DNA from: 55-13 sp037190145
GTDB taxonomy: Bacteria > Armatimonadota > Fimbriimonadia > Fimbriimonadales > Fimbriimonadaceae
Length of the DNA stretch: 64,000 nucleotides
Assembly (NCBI GenBank): GCA_037190145.1
Contig: JBBCJU010000013.1
Location: forward strand, 62,001-126,000
Direction of reading: 5' to 3'
Shown here piece after piece: positions 34,203 to 43,581 of the stretch. How positions within the stretch are numbered: the stretch's first letter is position 1; each line of letters opens with the position of its first letter. The position numbers and the translations under genes were made by a program. The notes beneath the pieces were generated by a model, which saw nothing but the letters and a program-made list of their open reading frames with translations, did no database searches and was not told the origin of the DNA.

Positions 34203-35486
34203 TTATTTGGTTTGAGGACTGTATCGTGGTGTCATGAAGTTGCCACCGTCTGATACCTTTGTTTCTGAAGATCCGTCCTTGCCGATCTTATAGATCGCTC
34301 GCTCCTGACCACTTCGCTTGATGTAAAGCAGGGTCTCGGAGTTTGGATGCCATGAAACTTCAAAGATGTTGCCGGCGATGACTTGAGCTCCAGCCTGAAT
34401 TCCACCGGGTTGCAGCGGGGCCACAATCAGGCTTCCAGGAATGAAACTGTCACCGTCATAAGTTCCGGCCACGGTTGCAAACTGACTTCCATCTGGACTC
34501 ACAACCGGTGCTCCAAACGCCATTTTGTCATCGCCACTGATGGCGAGGGGAAGAATCGCTTCATTCCCTTGCTTTTCAGGGTCCAAGATGAACATCCCGT
34601 GCGTGAAAGGTTTCACAACTTTCCCATCTTTGATATTGGCAGCAGGAATATTGTCGGGATCCGGAAATTGAAAATTCAAGATAGAAAAGACAAGGTTGCC
34701 CGTTTTCGGATCTACGTCCATCTCAATGCGATCCCCACCAAAGATCGGGCGAGGGAGGAGTTCTTGAGGGGTTTTGGCCCCCACTTTCTGAATAATCAGA
34801 ACCTCTCCTTCATCGCCCTTCATAATCGCCGCGATAAAGCCTTGACCTTTGATCCAACGAGCGGACCGAAATGCGTTCCCGTACTTCTTGTACATGGCAT
34901 CAAACTGTCCAGAACCACCAGCCCCTTCATCAGCCCCTACGGTCACTCCACCAGGAGGAGGAAGAAGCTGCTGCGATGTGGATTTCCTGACATTGAAGTC
35001 AAGTACGAAACCACCTTGCGTGATCATTGCCGACTGTCCCGCAAGATTGACCGCTGCCTTGTCCGCAATATCAGCGGTTGGGAACGATGGGTCGAACTTG
35101 CTGAGTGTTCCTGTACTTCGTTGGTCAACCGCTTTAGAACCTGGATTCCACCGGAAGAGATGGAAGGCACTTTCTTTGCGGTCGCTAGAGAAGAACAGCC
35201 GATTGCCGTCTGGTCTCCAAACAATATCTCGGTCCGTCTTCCCAGTCTCGTAATCAGGACTTGGAATCTTGGATCCGGTTTTATCAAAGATAACGGCCTG
35301 TTGCCCCTCGTCCAAAATCTCGATAGCCGCAACCATCCCGTCCGAATCAATCGTTCCGGTATCCGGATCTTCTCGCCACTGCAACACATATTGGATGCCA
35401 AGAAATACGGCGGCTACCGAAAGGAGAAGGAAGAACGTACGAAGCAGTAGCTTCTGAACGATTTTTGGGTGTTTCTGTTGCTCCAT
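34203..35486 (-). CDS. Membrane-anchored beta-propeller protein (TolB/WD40-like)
   Basis: A 427-aa protein. The N-terminal anchor is LLRTFFLLLSVAAVFLGI (about residues 13-30), with the rest outside the membrane. The body shows repeated propeller blades: IVWRPDGNRLFFSSDR, APVVSPDGSQFATVA, VSWHPNSETLLYIKRS and FMTPRYSPQTK, as in TolB/WD40-like sensors. No catalytic motif is seen. The gene lies 5 bases after fmt, so it is translated from the prmC-def-fmt transcript. Role unknown; a stress or envelope sensor is possible. Confidence 0.75.
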   Translation of the reverse strand: MEQQKHPKIVQKLLLRTFFLLLSVAAVFLGIQYVLQWREDPDTGTIDSDGMVAAIEILDEGQQAVIFDKTGSKIPSPDYETGKTDRDIVWRPDGNRLFFSSDRKESAFHLFRWNPGSKAVDQRSTGTLSKFDPSFPTADIADKAAVNLAGQSAMITQGGFVLDFNVRKSTSQQLLPPPGGVTVGADEGAGGSGQFDAMYKKYGNAFRSARWIKGQGFIAAIMKGDEGEVLIIQKVGAKTPQELLPRPIFGGDRIEMDVDPKTGNLVFSILNFQFPDPDNIPAANIKDGKVVKPFTHGMFILDPEKQGNEAILPLAISGDDKMAFGAPVVSPDGSQFATVAGTYDGDSFIPGSLIVAPLQPGGIQAGAQVIAGNIFEVSWHPNSETLLYIKRSGQERAIYKIGKDGSSETKVSDGGNFMTPRYSPQTK

Positions 35487-35491
35487 GGGAT

Positions 35492-36403
35492 CTAAATGAG
35501 GCGAGTGCCTGGTTTTACACGCATTCCATTTGCAAAATCTCGGCCAGACATTCTCTTTTTACCTTCCGGTTGTACTTCTAAGAGCACAATACTGCCCTCT
35601 CCGAAACTGACTTCGCAACCATCGCGGGTAGATAAAACAACACCTGGCTCCCCTTCCCCAGTGCCCAACTTTGCCTGACTAATCTTCAAAAGTCCAATAT
35701 TGGTCTTTAAGAAGGCTCCTGGGGCGGGAGTGAAGGCGCGAAACTTTGCGTACTCTTGAATCGCCGCTTTCTGAAAATCTAGTTCGCATTCCGCCTTTTC
35801 GACTTTAGCGGCATGAGTTGCGACCTCATGATTCTGTTGAGTTCGTGGATAGTTGCCCAGGACAATCTTCGGCATCCACTCACTAGCCATTTCTGCGGCC
35901 AGCAAAGCCAGCCGATCTTGAAGTTGGCCATAGGTTTCATCGGGATCAATGGGGGTCTTCTCAATATGGATCATATCGCCGGTATCCATCCCCTTATCCA
36001 TCTGCATGAGGGTGACTCCGGTTTCAGGTTCCAAATCTTGGATGGACCGCTGGATTGGAGCCGCACCTCGGTACTTCGGCAAGATAGAACCGTGAAGATT
36101 GATGCCACCTCGAATCGCAGAATCCAACATTCGTTGACTCAAAATCTGCCCATAGCTGGCAACAACCAAAGCGTCGGGCCTCAACGCTTCTAACTTTTCG
36201 ACAAACTCGGGCGTCCGACTCTTAACTGGAGTTTCCACCGGTATCCCCAATCTCTGGGCCAACTCTTTGGCGGGTGATGGGCTCAGTTTCATTCCCCGAC
36301 CACTGGGGCGGTCCGGCTGGGTCACCACCAAAATAATGCTCTCCTTCAACGCTTCAAGCGCAGGGAGGCAAAAAGAACCGGTTCCGAAATAGACAAGACG
36401 CAT
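35492..36403 (-). CDS. fmt: Methionyl-tRNA formyltransferase
   Basis: Formylates initiator Met-tRNA. At 303 aa it shows VYFGTGSFCLPALEAL, TQPDRPSGRGMKLSPSPAK, the formyl-folate site NLHGSILPKYRGAAPI (catalytic His in NLH; Ala is more common than Gly after it) and GVTLMQMDKGMDTGDMI. The C-terminal tRNA-binding OB-like domain follows. It lies 42 bases after def, the deformylase acting on its product; both are in one operon with prmC. Confidence 0.95.
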   Translation of the reverse strand: MRLVYFGTGSFCLPALEALKESIILVVTQPDRPSGRGMKLSPSPAKELAQRLGIPVETPVKSRTPEFVEKLEALRPDALVVASYGQILSQRMLDSAIRGGINLHGSILPKYRGAAPIQRSIQDLEPETGVTLMQMDKGMDTGDMIHIEKTPIDPDETYGQLQDRLALLAAEMASEWMPKIVLGNYPRTQQNHEVATHAAKVEKAECELDFQKAAIQEYAKFRAFTPAPGAFLKTNIGLLKISQAKLGTGEGEPGVVLSTRDGCEVSFGEGSIVLLEVQPEGKKRMSGRDFANGMRVKPGTRLI

Positions 36404-36445
36404 AGGGATAGCTGGTGGTTAGTAGAAAGGTGCCGGGATTGCCTT

Positions 36446-36979
36446 TTACTCGGCATCCTCCTCCTTATCAGGATTTGACCAGTGCAAGGTAGCGGGGTCT
36501 ACTTTGTCGATGAACAATATCCCGTCCAAGTGATCAAGCTCGTGCATCGCTACCCGCGCTTGCATTCCTTCTAGCTCATAAAGATACGTTCGCCCTTTTG
36601 CGTCTTCCGCCTCAATCTCCACATAGTAAGGCCGTTTGACGTCGCCATAGAGTCCAGGGATAGATAAGCACCCCTCCTGGCCAATCTGTTCCCCTTCCGC
36701 TTTGATGACCACAGGATTGATCATGGCGACCGCACGCATACCTTCTGGAGCCATGACGAAAATGCGACTTCCAATCCCGACCTGAGGGGCGGCCAAACCC
36801 ACACCGTGGGCTTTTTTCATGATGCGAATCATGTCATCCGCAAGTAGGGCATGCTTGCGTGTGATCTTTGTCACCGCTTCGGCCTTTTGCCGCAGCACCT
36901 GGGCAGGAATCTTCACCACCGGGCGCTCGCGATTTTGGACGTAAAGGTACTTGAATTCGTCCGGAACCACGATCTCCAT
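36446..36979 (-). CDS. def: Peptide deformylase
   Basis: Removes the formyl group from nascent proteins. At 177 aa it shows all three motifs: GVGLAAPQVG (60-69), EGCLSIPG with metal ligand Cys104, and HELDH with His146, Glu147 and His150. A Met replaces the usual Gln before the first His (AMHELDH), which does not affect the metal site. It starts with ATG at 36979 and lies between prmC and fmt. Confidence 0.95.
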   Translation of the reverse strand: MEIVVPDEFKYLYVQNRERPVVKIPAQVLRQKAEAVTKITRKHALLADDMIRIMKKAHGVGLAAPQVGIGSRIFVMAPEGMRAVAMINPVVIKAEGEQIGQEGCLSIPGLYGDVKRPYYVEIEAEDAKGRTYLYELEGMQARVAMHELDHLDGILFIDKVDPATLHWSNPDKEEDAE

Positions 36980-37077
36980 AGGTTCAGATTATGGCAGGTT
37001 AGTAGAGTGGACTTGGGATTGCTTTGTGACCATCCTACACTCACGGAAGCACGCAGGATGCGGGTGATCCAACTTCG

Positions 37078-37899
37078 TTACATTCCGGGAGTTTGGGCCG
37101 TCACCACTCGCTCGATTCCTGATAAGTCCCGAGTGATACGAATCTGTCTCCACTTTTGGGCTTCAAGCAGTCGAGATACGTCCTGAGCCTGCCCGATGCC
37201 AACTTCAACTGCCAAAAAACCTTCTGCTTCGAGATGCCGAGGAGCTTCAGCAGCCAGTCGTTCGTAGATTTCCAGGCCCGTCGGACCGCTGAAAAGGGCG
37301 GAAGCAGGTTCATGATTATTCACTTCCGGCATCAGTTCTTCATGATCTGCAATGTAGGGCGGATTCGAAACGATCAGGCTAAAAGGAACCTGCGGGAACC
37401 TGGCGAATAAATCGGACTCAAGGAACCTAACATCTGCTTTCAGGAGTTCAGAATTGAATTGCGCTAAGTTCAAAGCAATCTGAGAAACATCCGTTGCCCA
37501 AACATCCAGATCGGGACGCTCCAGCTTCAGGCTAATCGCTAAACATCCGCTTCCCGTCCCCACATCGGCAACCGGACCGCCTCCAATAAGCTTCAAAGCT
37601 TCTTCCAAGAGAATTTCTGTATCTTGCCGGGGGATCAGCACACCAGGAGCGACTTGAAAACGACGGCCATAAAATTCTCGCCAACCGAGAATGTAGGCTA
37701 AGGGTTCTCGACTTTCCCTTCTCTGAAGCAATGTCTCGGCTGCCAACTCATTTACTTCAGCTTCTGGATGAGCAATGACCCAAGTTCGATCCACCATCAA
37801 AACATGCCCCACCAGAAGCTGGGCCTCCAACCGACTTGATTCGACACCAGCTTTTTGCAGACGACTCACCGCCATTTGAAGCCAGTCTTGGATGATCAT
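37078..37899 (-). CDS. prmC: PrmC, release factor glutamine methyltransferase
   Basis: Methylates the GGQ glutamine of peptide chain release factors. At 273 aa it has an N-terminal helical domain, motif I VADVGTGSGCLAISL, and the catalytic NPPY in VSNPPYIADHEE; YERLAAEAPRHLEAEGFLAVEVG follows. It is the first gene of a protein-synthesis operon (prmC-def-fmt). The ATG at 37899 is the only good start. Confidence 0.94.
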   Translation of the reverse strand: MIIQDWLQMAVSRLQKAGVESSRLEAQLLVGHVLMVDRTWVIAHPEAEVNELAAETLLQRRESREPLAYILGWREFYGRRFQVAPGVLIPRQDTEILLEEALKLIGGGPVADVGTGSGCLAISLKLERPDLDVWATDVSQIALNLAQFNSELLKADVRFLESDLFARFPQVPFSLIVSNPPYIADHEELMPEVNNHEPASALFSGPTGLEIYERLAAEAPRHLEAEGFLAVEVGIGQAQDVSRLLEAQKWRQIRITRDLSGIERVVTAQTPGM

Positions 37900-38100
37900 G
37901 CCGCACAGTGTTCCCTACTTATCAAGAGTTAATGGTGTTTCGGAAATGACAAGTAGCGCATAGGTAGAAAAACGATACGGAGATTGCTTAAAGTTAGTTC
38001 AGGGATGAACGGCGTTTTCTAAGGATTTGTGAACCTACCAAAGCTTTCTCGAATCCAAGATCTTTTGAAATACTTTTAATCTAGGTTCGTCTGAAAGCCG

Positions 38101-39126
38101 ATGCTTGCCACGATTCTGCTTCTTGCCCTGCCAAAGTACGCGGCTACATTTCCGGTGTCTCCCGATGGATTGAGGTTTATCAAACTTCATGAAAGTTCTG
38201 GTGTTCTGAAGGTTGTAGACGCGAAAACAGGCAAAGAGAAACGCGAGTTGATAGGCTGCAAATTCAAGCCATATGTCGTTCAGTTCTCTCCCGACGGATC
38301 AAAGGTTGCCGCGTCGAATACCCTTGGCGAGGTCTGTCTTTGGGTTGTTGATTCTGGCAAGCTTGTTTTCAAGGTAACCGACGCGGATACTCGTAGAAGG
38401 AGCGCATATATCCCTCTCCTCTTCTCCCCCGACAGCCAGTCGCTGGTAGCGGCCAACCTCAGCCTAACTTCACGCACTTTGCCTGAGATAGATGCAACTC
38501 CAGATAAAGCGATCCTAAGCTTTTGGAATGCCAAAACGGGGAAGAAGATCACCGAAGTTCGAACCAACAATGACTGGCCCGTTTCTCAGCTTTTGTTTGT
38601 GAACAAAGGCCGTACCCTGCGCGTTCTCAGCCTCTCTATCACAGATTTTGAGTGGCCAAGCGGCAAGTTGGAAGGGAGCGAGTGGCCTTGGCAGTTCTAT
38701 TCGATGAGTGAAGAAGGATCGCTTGCGGGCGAATATCCGGGCCACTGGATCGATGTGTGGGATGTGGCCACGCGAAAGAGGATGTTTCACGTAAAGGACA
38801 CAAATCTCACTCCCGTGGAAAAGCTTGTCTTTGCGCCCGACAACAAGAGCTTTGCCATGCTTCGTAAACGGACCGAAACTTATGCAGATACAGGGCGTAC
38901 GCTTTTCACAGCAGAACTGTGGAGCTATCCGGAAGGAACTCTCCTCTGGAAGACCCCGGAGGCGAGCCATAACATGCTCCGCTTCTCACCAGACGGCACC
39001 AGTATTATTCTGCCAAACCTGCAGATTCGTAGAGTCCCATCTGGAGAAGTTCTGGGGACCTTCAAAGATACCGAATGGCCAGTACTTGGAAAGGGCGGCC
39101 AGTGGCGGAAGCTACCCGCCCCATAG
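38101..39126 (+). CDS. Exported WD40-like beta-propeller protein
   Basis: A 341-aa protein with a short signal-like start (MLATILLLALPKYAATF) and repeated propeller strands: FPVSPDGLRFIKLH, VQFSPDGSKVAASNTLG, LLFSPDSQSLVAANLS, LVFAPDNKSFAML and LRFSPDGTSIILPNL. The SPDG repeats are typical of periplasmic WD40-like proteins. No enzyme motif or partner gene is evident. The start ATG is at 38101 with no strong ribosome-binding site. Confidence 0.72.
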   Translation: MLATILLLALPKYAATFPVSPDGLRFIKLHESSGVLKVVDAKTGKEKRELIGCKFKPYVVQFSPDGSKVAASNTLGEVCLWVVDSGKLVFKVTDADTRRRSAYIPLLFSPDSQSLVAANLSLTSRTLPEIDATPDKAILSFWNAKTGKKITEVRTNNDWPVSQLLFVNKGRTLRVLSLSITDFEWPSGKLEGSEWPWQFYSMSEEGSLAGEYPGHWIDVWDVATRKRMFHVKDTNLTPVEKLVFAPDNKSFAMLRKRTETYADTGRTLFTAELWSYPEGTLLWKTPEASHNMLRFSPDGTSIILPNLQIRRVPSGEVLGTFKDTEWPVLGKGGQWRKLPAP

Positions 39127-39277
39127 TTCAGCCAACAAAACAGCGGTTAAACCCTAATAACCGCCGTATCCATTTGCCGTTCGCTATGGTGGTTACCTTT
39201 TTTCTGAGGATATGCACTGATCTCACGAGTGAGCTTTCCGTAAGCCACTAAAAGTGAGAACCATAGTAAACTCAGCC

Positions 39278-39937
<660 letters not shown>

Positions 39938-39944
39938 GAAGGAT

Positions 39945-41441
39945 TTACCTTCCTCCTACGCTTGAAGCCTTTGCCTTTGATCTTGATACGATAGCCCCCA
40001 CCGCTTCTAGTCCAGGCGTTGGGGAACGTGAAAAGCCCTGATTGGCGATACCAATCGCCACGAGTCTTAGCTTAGGAACGAGGACTAACTCGGCATTGAA
40101 TGTGCCGTCTGATCCGTTGTGCAAGTGAGCCTCGGGAGTCAACACCCAGCCCGAGGCATAGCCAGGATTGCCCACCTTTCGAGGCAGCGGAGTATGTAGG
40201 CGTTTGATAGTTTCCACCTTGAGAAGTCCGGAAGATTCGCCGACGAGTCCTTTAAGGTGCATCGCTCCGAATTTTGCAAGGTCTTCCAGATTACAGGCGA
40301 ACCCACCTCCAGCCGGTGCGGTTAGTAATACTAACGGCTGAATGATCTTGCCCGGTATGGGGCCAGAAGGAGTTTCGTAGTGACCCCAAATTTGCCCCGT
40401 AGAGCTTGGCATTCCAGGTGAGCCGGGAATACTGCAGATCGCAGACTTCATGCCCAATGGTGTGAATAACCGCTCGTGGATTACATTCTCGAAAGGCTTC
40501 TTTGCAATTCGCTCGATGATATGCCCCAAAAGGGAATATCCCGCGTTAGAGTAAGCCATGCGTTCTCCAGGTGGGCTTAGTGGAGCACGGTTCAAAACAT
40601 CCTTGGCGTAGGCGGCACGAATCTTCACGGGGTCCTCAAGTTTGCCCATGATTCGCTCTAGATCCGGAGCGGTGTAGATTTGATCTTGGGGCAGCCCGGA
40701 GAGGTGTTGCATGAGCTGCTCAATGGTCACCGTGCGGTAGCCCTCACTCATTGGCATGTCTTTCAGAATGTCGCCCAGTTTGGTGTCCCAGTCCAACTTG
40801 CCTTCTTCGATAAAGATCGCGACCAACGTAGCAGTCATGGCTTTACCAATGGAACCAATAAGCCATCGATCACTTAACACGGCAGGTTCCTGCGAACCTG
40901 TTTTTTGAATGCCGCTCACTCCGAGTTCAGTTTTTCCGTCTATCCAAGTGGCGAGTCCAACTGCCGGGACATTTGCGCTCTTAACAACCCTTACAGCAAG
41001 GTCGTTCAGGTTCTCATAAGCCGAATGGTCAGGGACTTTTCGAACCTCCAGTAGCGAGGCAGGGTCTGGGGACACTCGAACTCCAATAATCCGATGAGGT
41101 TCATTGGATTCGAAGTCAAACCGGATACCCCACTGAGCCCCCGTCTTTGTCTGAAAGGGGCTGACAAATGACTCAGGCTTATCTTGAATGGGCGATTGAA
41201 GCTTGATCGGAGCCAAATCTTCCGCCATCTCTTTTACCGCGACGACCCACTGCTCCAACTTCATGGAGGTGAACATCGACTTTGAGAAATGGGCATCCAT
41301 CATGGACCGGAGGTCATCGGCGTTTTTCGAGTTGAAAGACGTCACGAAAGCGGTCACTCTTGAGTTCGTAGGCATTACCTGATGACCCGACGTCCCAACA
41401 GGCTTTGCTAACAGCAAAAGCAGTCCCAACTTCGTCCACAT
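39945..41441 (-). CDS. Serine hydrolase of the beta-lactamase (class C-like) family
   Basis: A 498-aa exported protein. The signal peptide is LGLLLLLAKPVGTSG. Residues about 25-140 form an extra N-terminal domain. The hydrolase core has the SxxK motif with Ser197 and Lys200 in IGSIGKAMTATL, the YSNAGYSLLGHI tyrosine motif, and HNGSDG for the third (H/K)xG motif. The family includes DD-peptidases, esterases and beta-lactamases; the substrate is not predictable. It converges with the CoA-transferase gene. Confidence 0.85.
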   Translation of the reverse strand: MWTKLGLLLLLAKPVGTSGHQVMPTNSRVTAFVTSFNSKNADDLRSMMDAHFSKSMFTSMKLEQWVVAVKEMAEDLAPIKLQSPIQDKPESFVSPFQTKTGAQWGIRFDFESNEPHRIIGVRVSPDPASLLEVRKVPDHSAYENLNDLAVRVVKSANVPAVGLATWIDGKTELGVSGIQKTGSQEPAVLSDRWLIGSIGKAMTATLVAIFIEEGKLDWDTKLGDILKDMPMSEGYRTVTIEQLMQHLSGLPQDQIYTAPDLERIMGKLEDPVKIRAAYAKDVLNRAPLSPPGERMAYSNAGYSLLGHIIERIAKKPFENVIHERLFTPLGMKSAICSIPGSPGMPSSTGQIWGHYETPSGPIPGKIIQPLVLLTAPAGGGFACNLEDLAKFGAMHLKGLVGESSGLLKVETIKRLHTPLPRKVGNPGYASGWVLTPEAHLHNGSDGTFNAELVLVPKLRLVAIGIANQGFSRSPTPGLEAVGAIVSRSKAKASSVGGR

Positions 41442-41569
41442 ACATCCATCATTGCTTAAATGCTGTTGGAGCGACTAGTACCAATCTGTGACAATCCGGT
41501 TCCCACAAGACGGCCTTTCAACCCAGCTCCACCATGCAATAGATGCATGAAGTAGAATTGACGCTGGTC

Positions 41570-42016
41570 ATGGCTCCGCTTAACTACCTTACGGTTCAAG
41601 ATATTCTTTGGATAAACCTCCACGTCACTGGTTCACCCCAAGAATTTGAATATGCCGCGCTAGAAGAAGCGACCTACTATCAGTACGGCTATGGCGCAAG
41701 CACGAATCTGATTCCTCAAGCCGCAAGGTTCCTAACCGGGTTCCTGAAGAAAGCTCCGATTGCTGCCGGCAATGAGGCGACCGCTTTTATTGGTTGCTTG
41801 GCATTCCTCAAAGTGAACGGCGTTGAATTGGAACTTGAAAATGCCGTTGAATGGTTCCGTGCCATTGAGAGTGGAATTCATGAAGCGGAGGAAGCGATTT
41901 CGAAAGCTGCTCACGAATCCCATGGTGATCATCACCTAACAATCAGGGATGGTATCGAAAGCGTTCGCGCCAAGTATGCAGATGCTATAGCAAAGCTTTC
42001 GCCAGCCATTGCATAG
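41570..42016 (+). CDS. Doc/Fic-fold protein with degenerate catalytic motif
   Basis: A 148-aa protein from the ATG at 41570 (MAPLNYLTVQDILWINLHVTG); an in-frame ATG at 41543 is possible. The start, EEATYYQYGYG and LAFLKVNGVELE follow the Doc (death-on-curing) fold. The active motif (HPFxDGNKRTA in Doc) reads APIAAGNEATA at residues 62-72: the His, Phe, Asp, Lys and Arg are lost while Gly, Asn, Thr and Ala are kept. AMPylation or phosphorylation is therefore unlikely. No Phd antitoxin gene is adjacent. It could be a scaffold or decayed toxin. Confidence 0.72.
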   Translation: MAPLNYLTVQDILWINLHVTGSPQEFEYAALEEATYYQYGYGASTNLIPQAARFLTGFLKKAPIAAGNEATAFIGCLAFLKVNGVELELENAVEWFRAIESGIHEAEEAISKAAHESHGDHHLTIRDGIESVRAKYADAIAKLSPAIA

Positions 42017-42092
42017 GGCACAAAGATAGGGCACAAAAAGAAAACGGATGCTGTTCGCGAGGTCACGAAACGGTCTGTTAAATTCAATTCTG

Positions 42093-42169
42093 TGGTCGGG
42101 ATGACTGGATTCGAACCAGCGACCTCTGCGTCCCGAACGCAGCGCTCTACCAAGCTGAGCCACATCCCG
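42093..42169 (-). tRNA. tRNA-Pro (anticodon CGG), CCA encoded
   Basis: On the minus strand the acceptor arms CGGGATG and CATCCCG pair fully. The D-arm contains AGCTTGGTA; the anticodon loop is TTCGGGA between CTGCG and CGCAG, giving anticodon CGG for codon CCG. The T-arm contains TTCGAAT flanked by GCTGG and CCAGT. Discriminator A is followed by an encoded CCA at 42093-42095. All features match bacterial tRNA-Pro. Confidence 0.95.
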
Positions 42170-42276
42170 TTTGAAGGGCGTTATTTTACCTAGCTTTAAC
42201 CTAGCAAGCCAAAAGCCCCACTATTTGCAGAATCTGCTGAACTTTTGCCGAATTTGCACGGTAAGTTCTCCTAATT

Positions 42277-43578
42277 ATGCACCCGACCTTTGTTCGGTTC
42301 ACAGTGTGGTGTCTAGCAGGCTCCATTGTAGGAATAGCGAATGCACAAGACACTCTTACCTTAAGTGAAGCGTTGCACTTGGCACGCTTAAACAACGGCA
42401 ACATTAAAGCCGCATCACTAGATGTCCGAGCTGCGGGTGCGAGGGTGAATCAGGCCCGTAGCGCATTCCTCCCAACGGTCACACCATTTGCCGAGTACAA
42501 CAATCGACGCTCGACAACAGATACGTCTTTGGGCAATGCAATCTCAAAGTTTGATGGAGTTACGACTGGGGTCAACGCCAGCTGGAACATCTTGGATGCT
42601 GGGCAACGAGAATTCAGTCTGCTCTCATCTCGACGAAGCGAGGATGCCCTACGGTTTGATTCGATGCAAACCCTTCGACGAACTTTAACCACGGTCCATC
42701 AGCAGTATTACGAAGCTCTTCGTGCTCAAGAATTGTTGCGTGTTGCCCAATCGCAGGTGGATCGAACCCAAAAGATTTATGATCAAGCTGAGTTTGGCGC
42801 TCGACCTGAGATTGGATCAGTAGCTAAAAAAGATGTTTATCAAGCTCAGGCTGATCTTCTGAACTCCAAGGTGGAGCTGCTGCGCGTTAAGAACCTGACC
42901 GCCACTTCCTTAAGCGATCTTAAAGCCACGATCGGTTGGGATCGGCAAGCTGAGCTGCCAACCCTCGAAAAAGTTGCCGAGCCCGCCAGCTATGAGCAGC
43001 CAGAGGATAAAGATAAGGTTGTTTCAACCGGTATTCAGGAACGAGCAGACCTTCGTGCCGCTCGCAAACGTATTGAGTCGCAAGAATTCAACGTAAAGCG
43101 TGCAGATCGAGATGCGGGCTTTGGCTTTGATCTGGATTTGAATTACTCACGCAATTTCAGCCCCAATGAGGATGATAATCGCAACCTCACCTTGATGGTC
43201 ACCTATCCTCTGTTTGATGGTGGTCGCTTGCGAGAGGCAGCGCGAGAACAGAAGTTCTCTCTCCAAGCTTCTCGAGCCGCACTTGTCCAAACCGAGCGAG
43301 AAGCGCGAGCCGAAATCGAATCTGCCTATGCCCAATACACACAAAACATTGAGCGTGTGAAAGCTGCCAAGCAGGCTTTAGAAGCCGCTCAAGTGAATTA
43401 TGATGCTGCCATAGCTGCTCAACGAGAGGGAGCCAATGACGTCATCGAAGTTCTAACCGCACAAGTTAGTCTGGTAACGGCTGAGTCAAATTACATTGAG
43501 GCGACGTATGACTTCTATATCTCCGACGTTAATTTGAGACTTGTAACCGGCAAGACCATACCGGGAGAGACGCAGTAG
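42277..43578 (+). CDS. TolC-family outer membrane efflux protein
   Basis: A 433-aa outer-membrane channel. The signal peptide ends at GIANA. The duplicated TolC repeats are seen as LTLSEALHLARLNNGNI with the helix NQARSAFLPTVTPF, and later ERADLRAARKRIESQE and YPLFDGGRLREAAREQ. It ends with SLVTAESNYIEATYDF. With the HlyD and MacB-like proteins it would form a trans-envelope exporter. It starts the plus-strand operon reaching ribE. Confidence 0.9.
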   Translation: MHPTFVRFTVWCLAGSIVGIANAQDTLTLSEALHLARLNNGNIKAASLDVRAAGARVNQARSAFLPTVTPFAEYNNRRSTTDTSLGNAISKFDGVTTGVNASWNILDAGQREFSLLSSRRSEDALRFDSMQTLRRTLTTVHQQYYEALRAQELLRVAQSQVDRTQKIYDQAEFGARPEIGSVAKKDVYQAQADLLNSKVELLRVKNLTATSLSDLKATIGWDRQAELPTLEKVAEPASYEQPEDKDKVVSTGIQERADLRAARKRIESQEFNVKRADRDAGFGFDLDLNYSRNFSPNEDDNRNLTLMVTYPLFDGGRLREAAREQKFSLQASRAALVQTEREARAEIESAYAQYTQNIERVKAAKQALEAAQVNYDAAIAAQREGANDVIEVLTAQVSLVTAESNYIEATYDFYISDVNLRLVTGKTIPGETQ

Positions 43579-43581
43579 TCT

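Noticed and set aside
34383..35450. A 355-aa plus-strand frame opposite the propeller gene.
   Set aside because: It is antisense to a gene with a membrane anchor and clear propeller repeats; its own translation has no domain.
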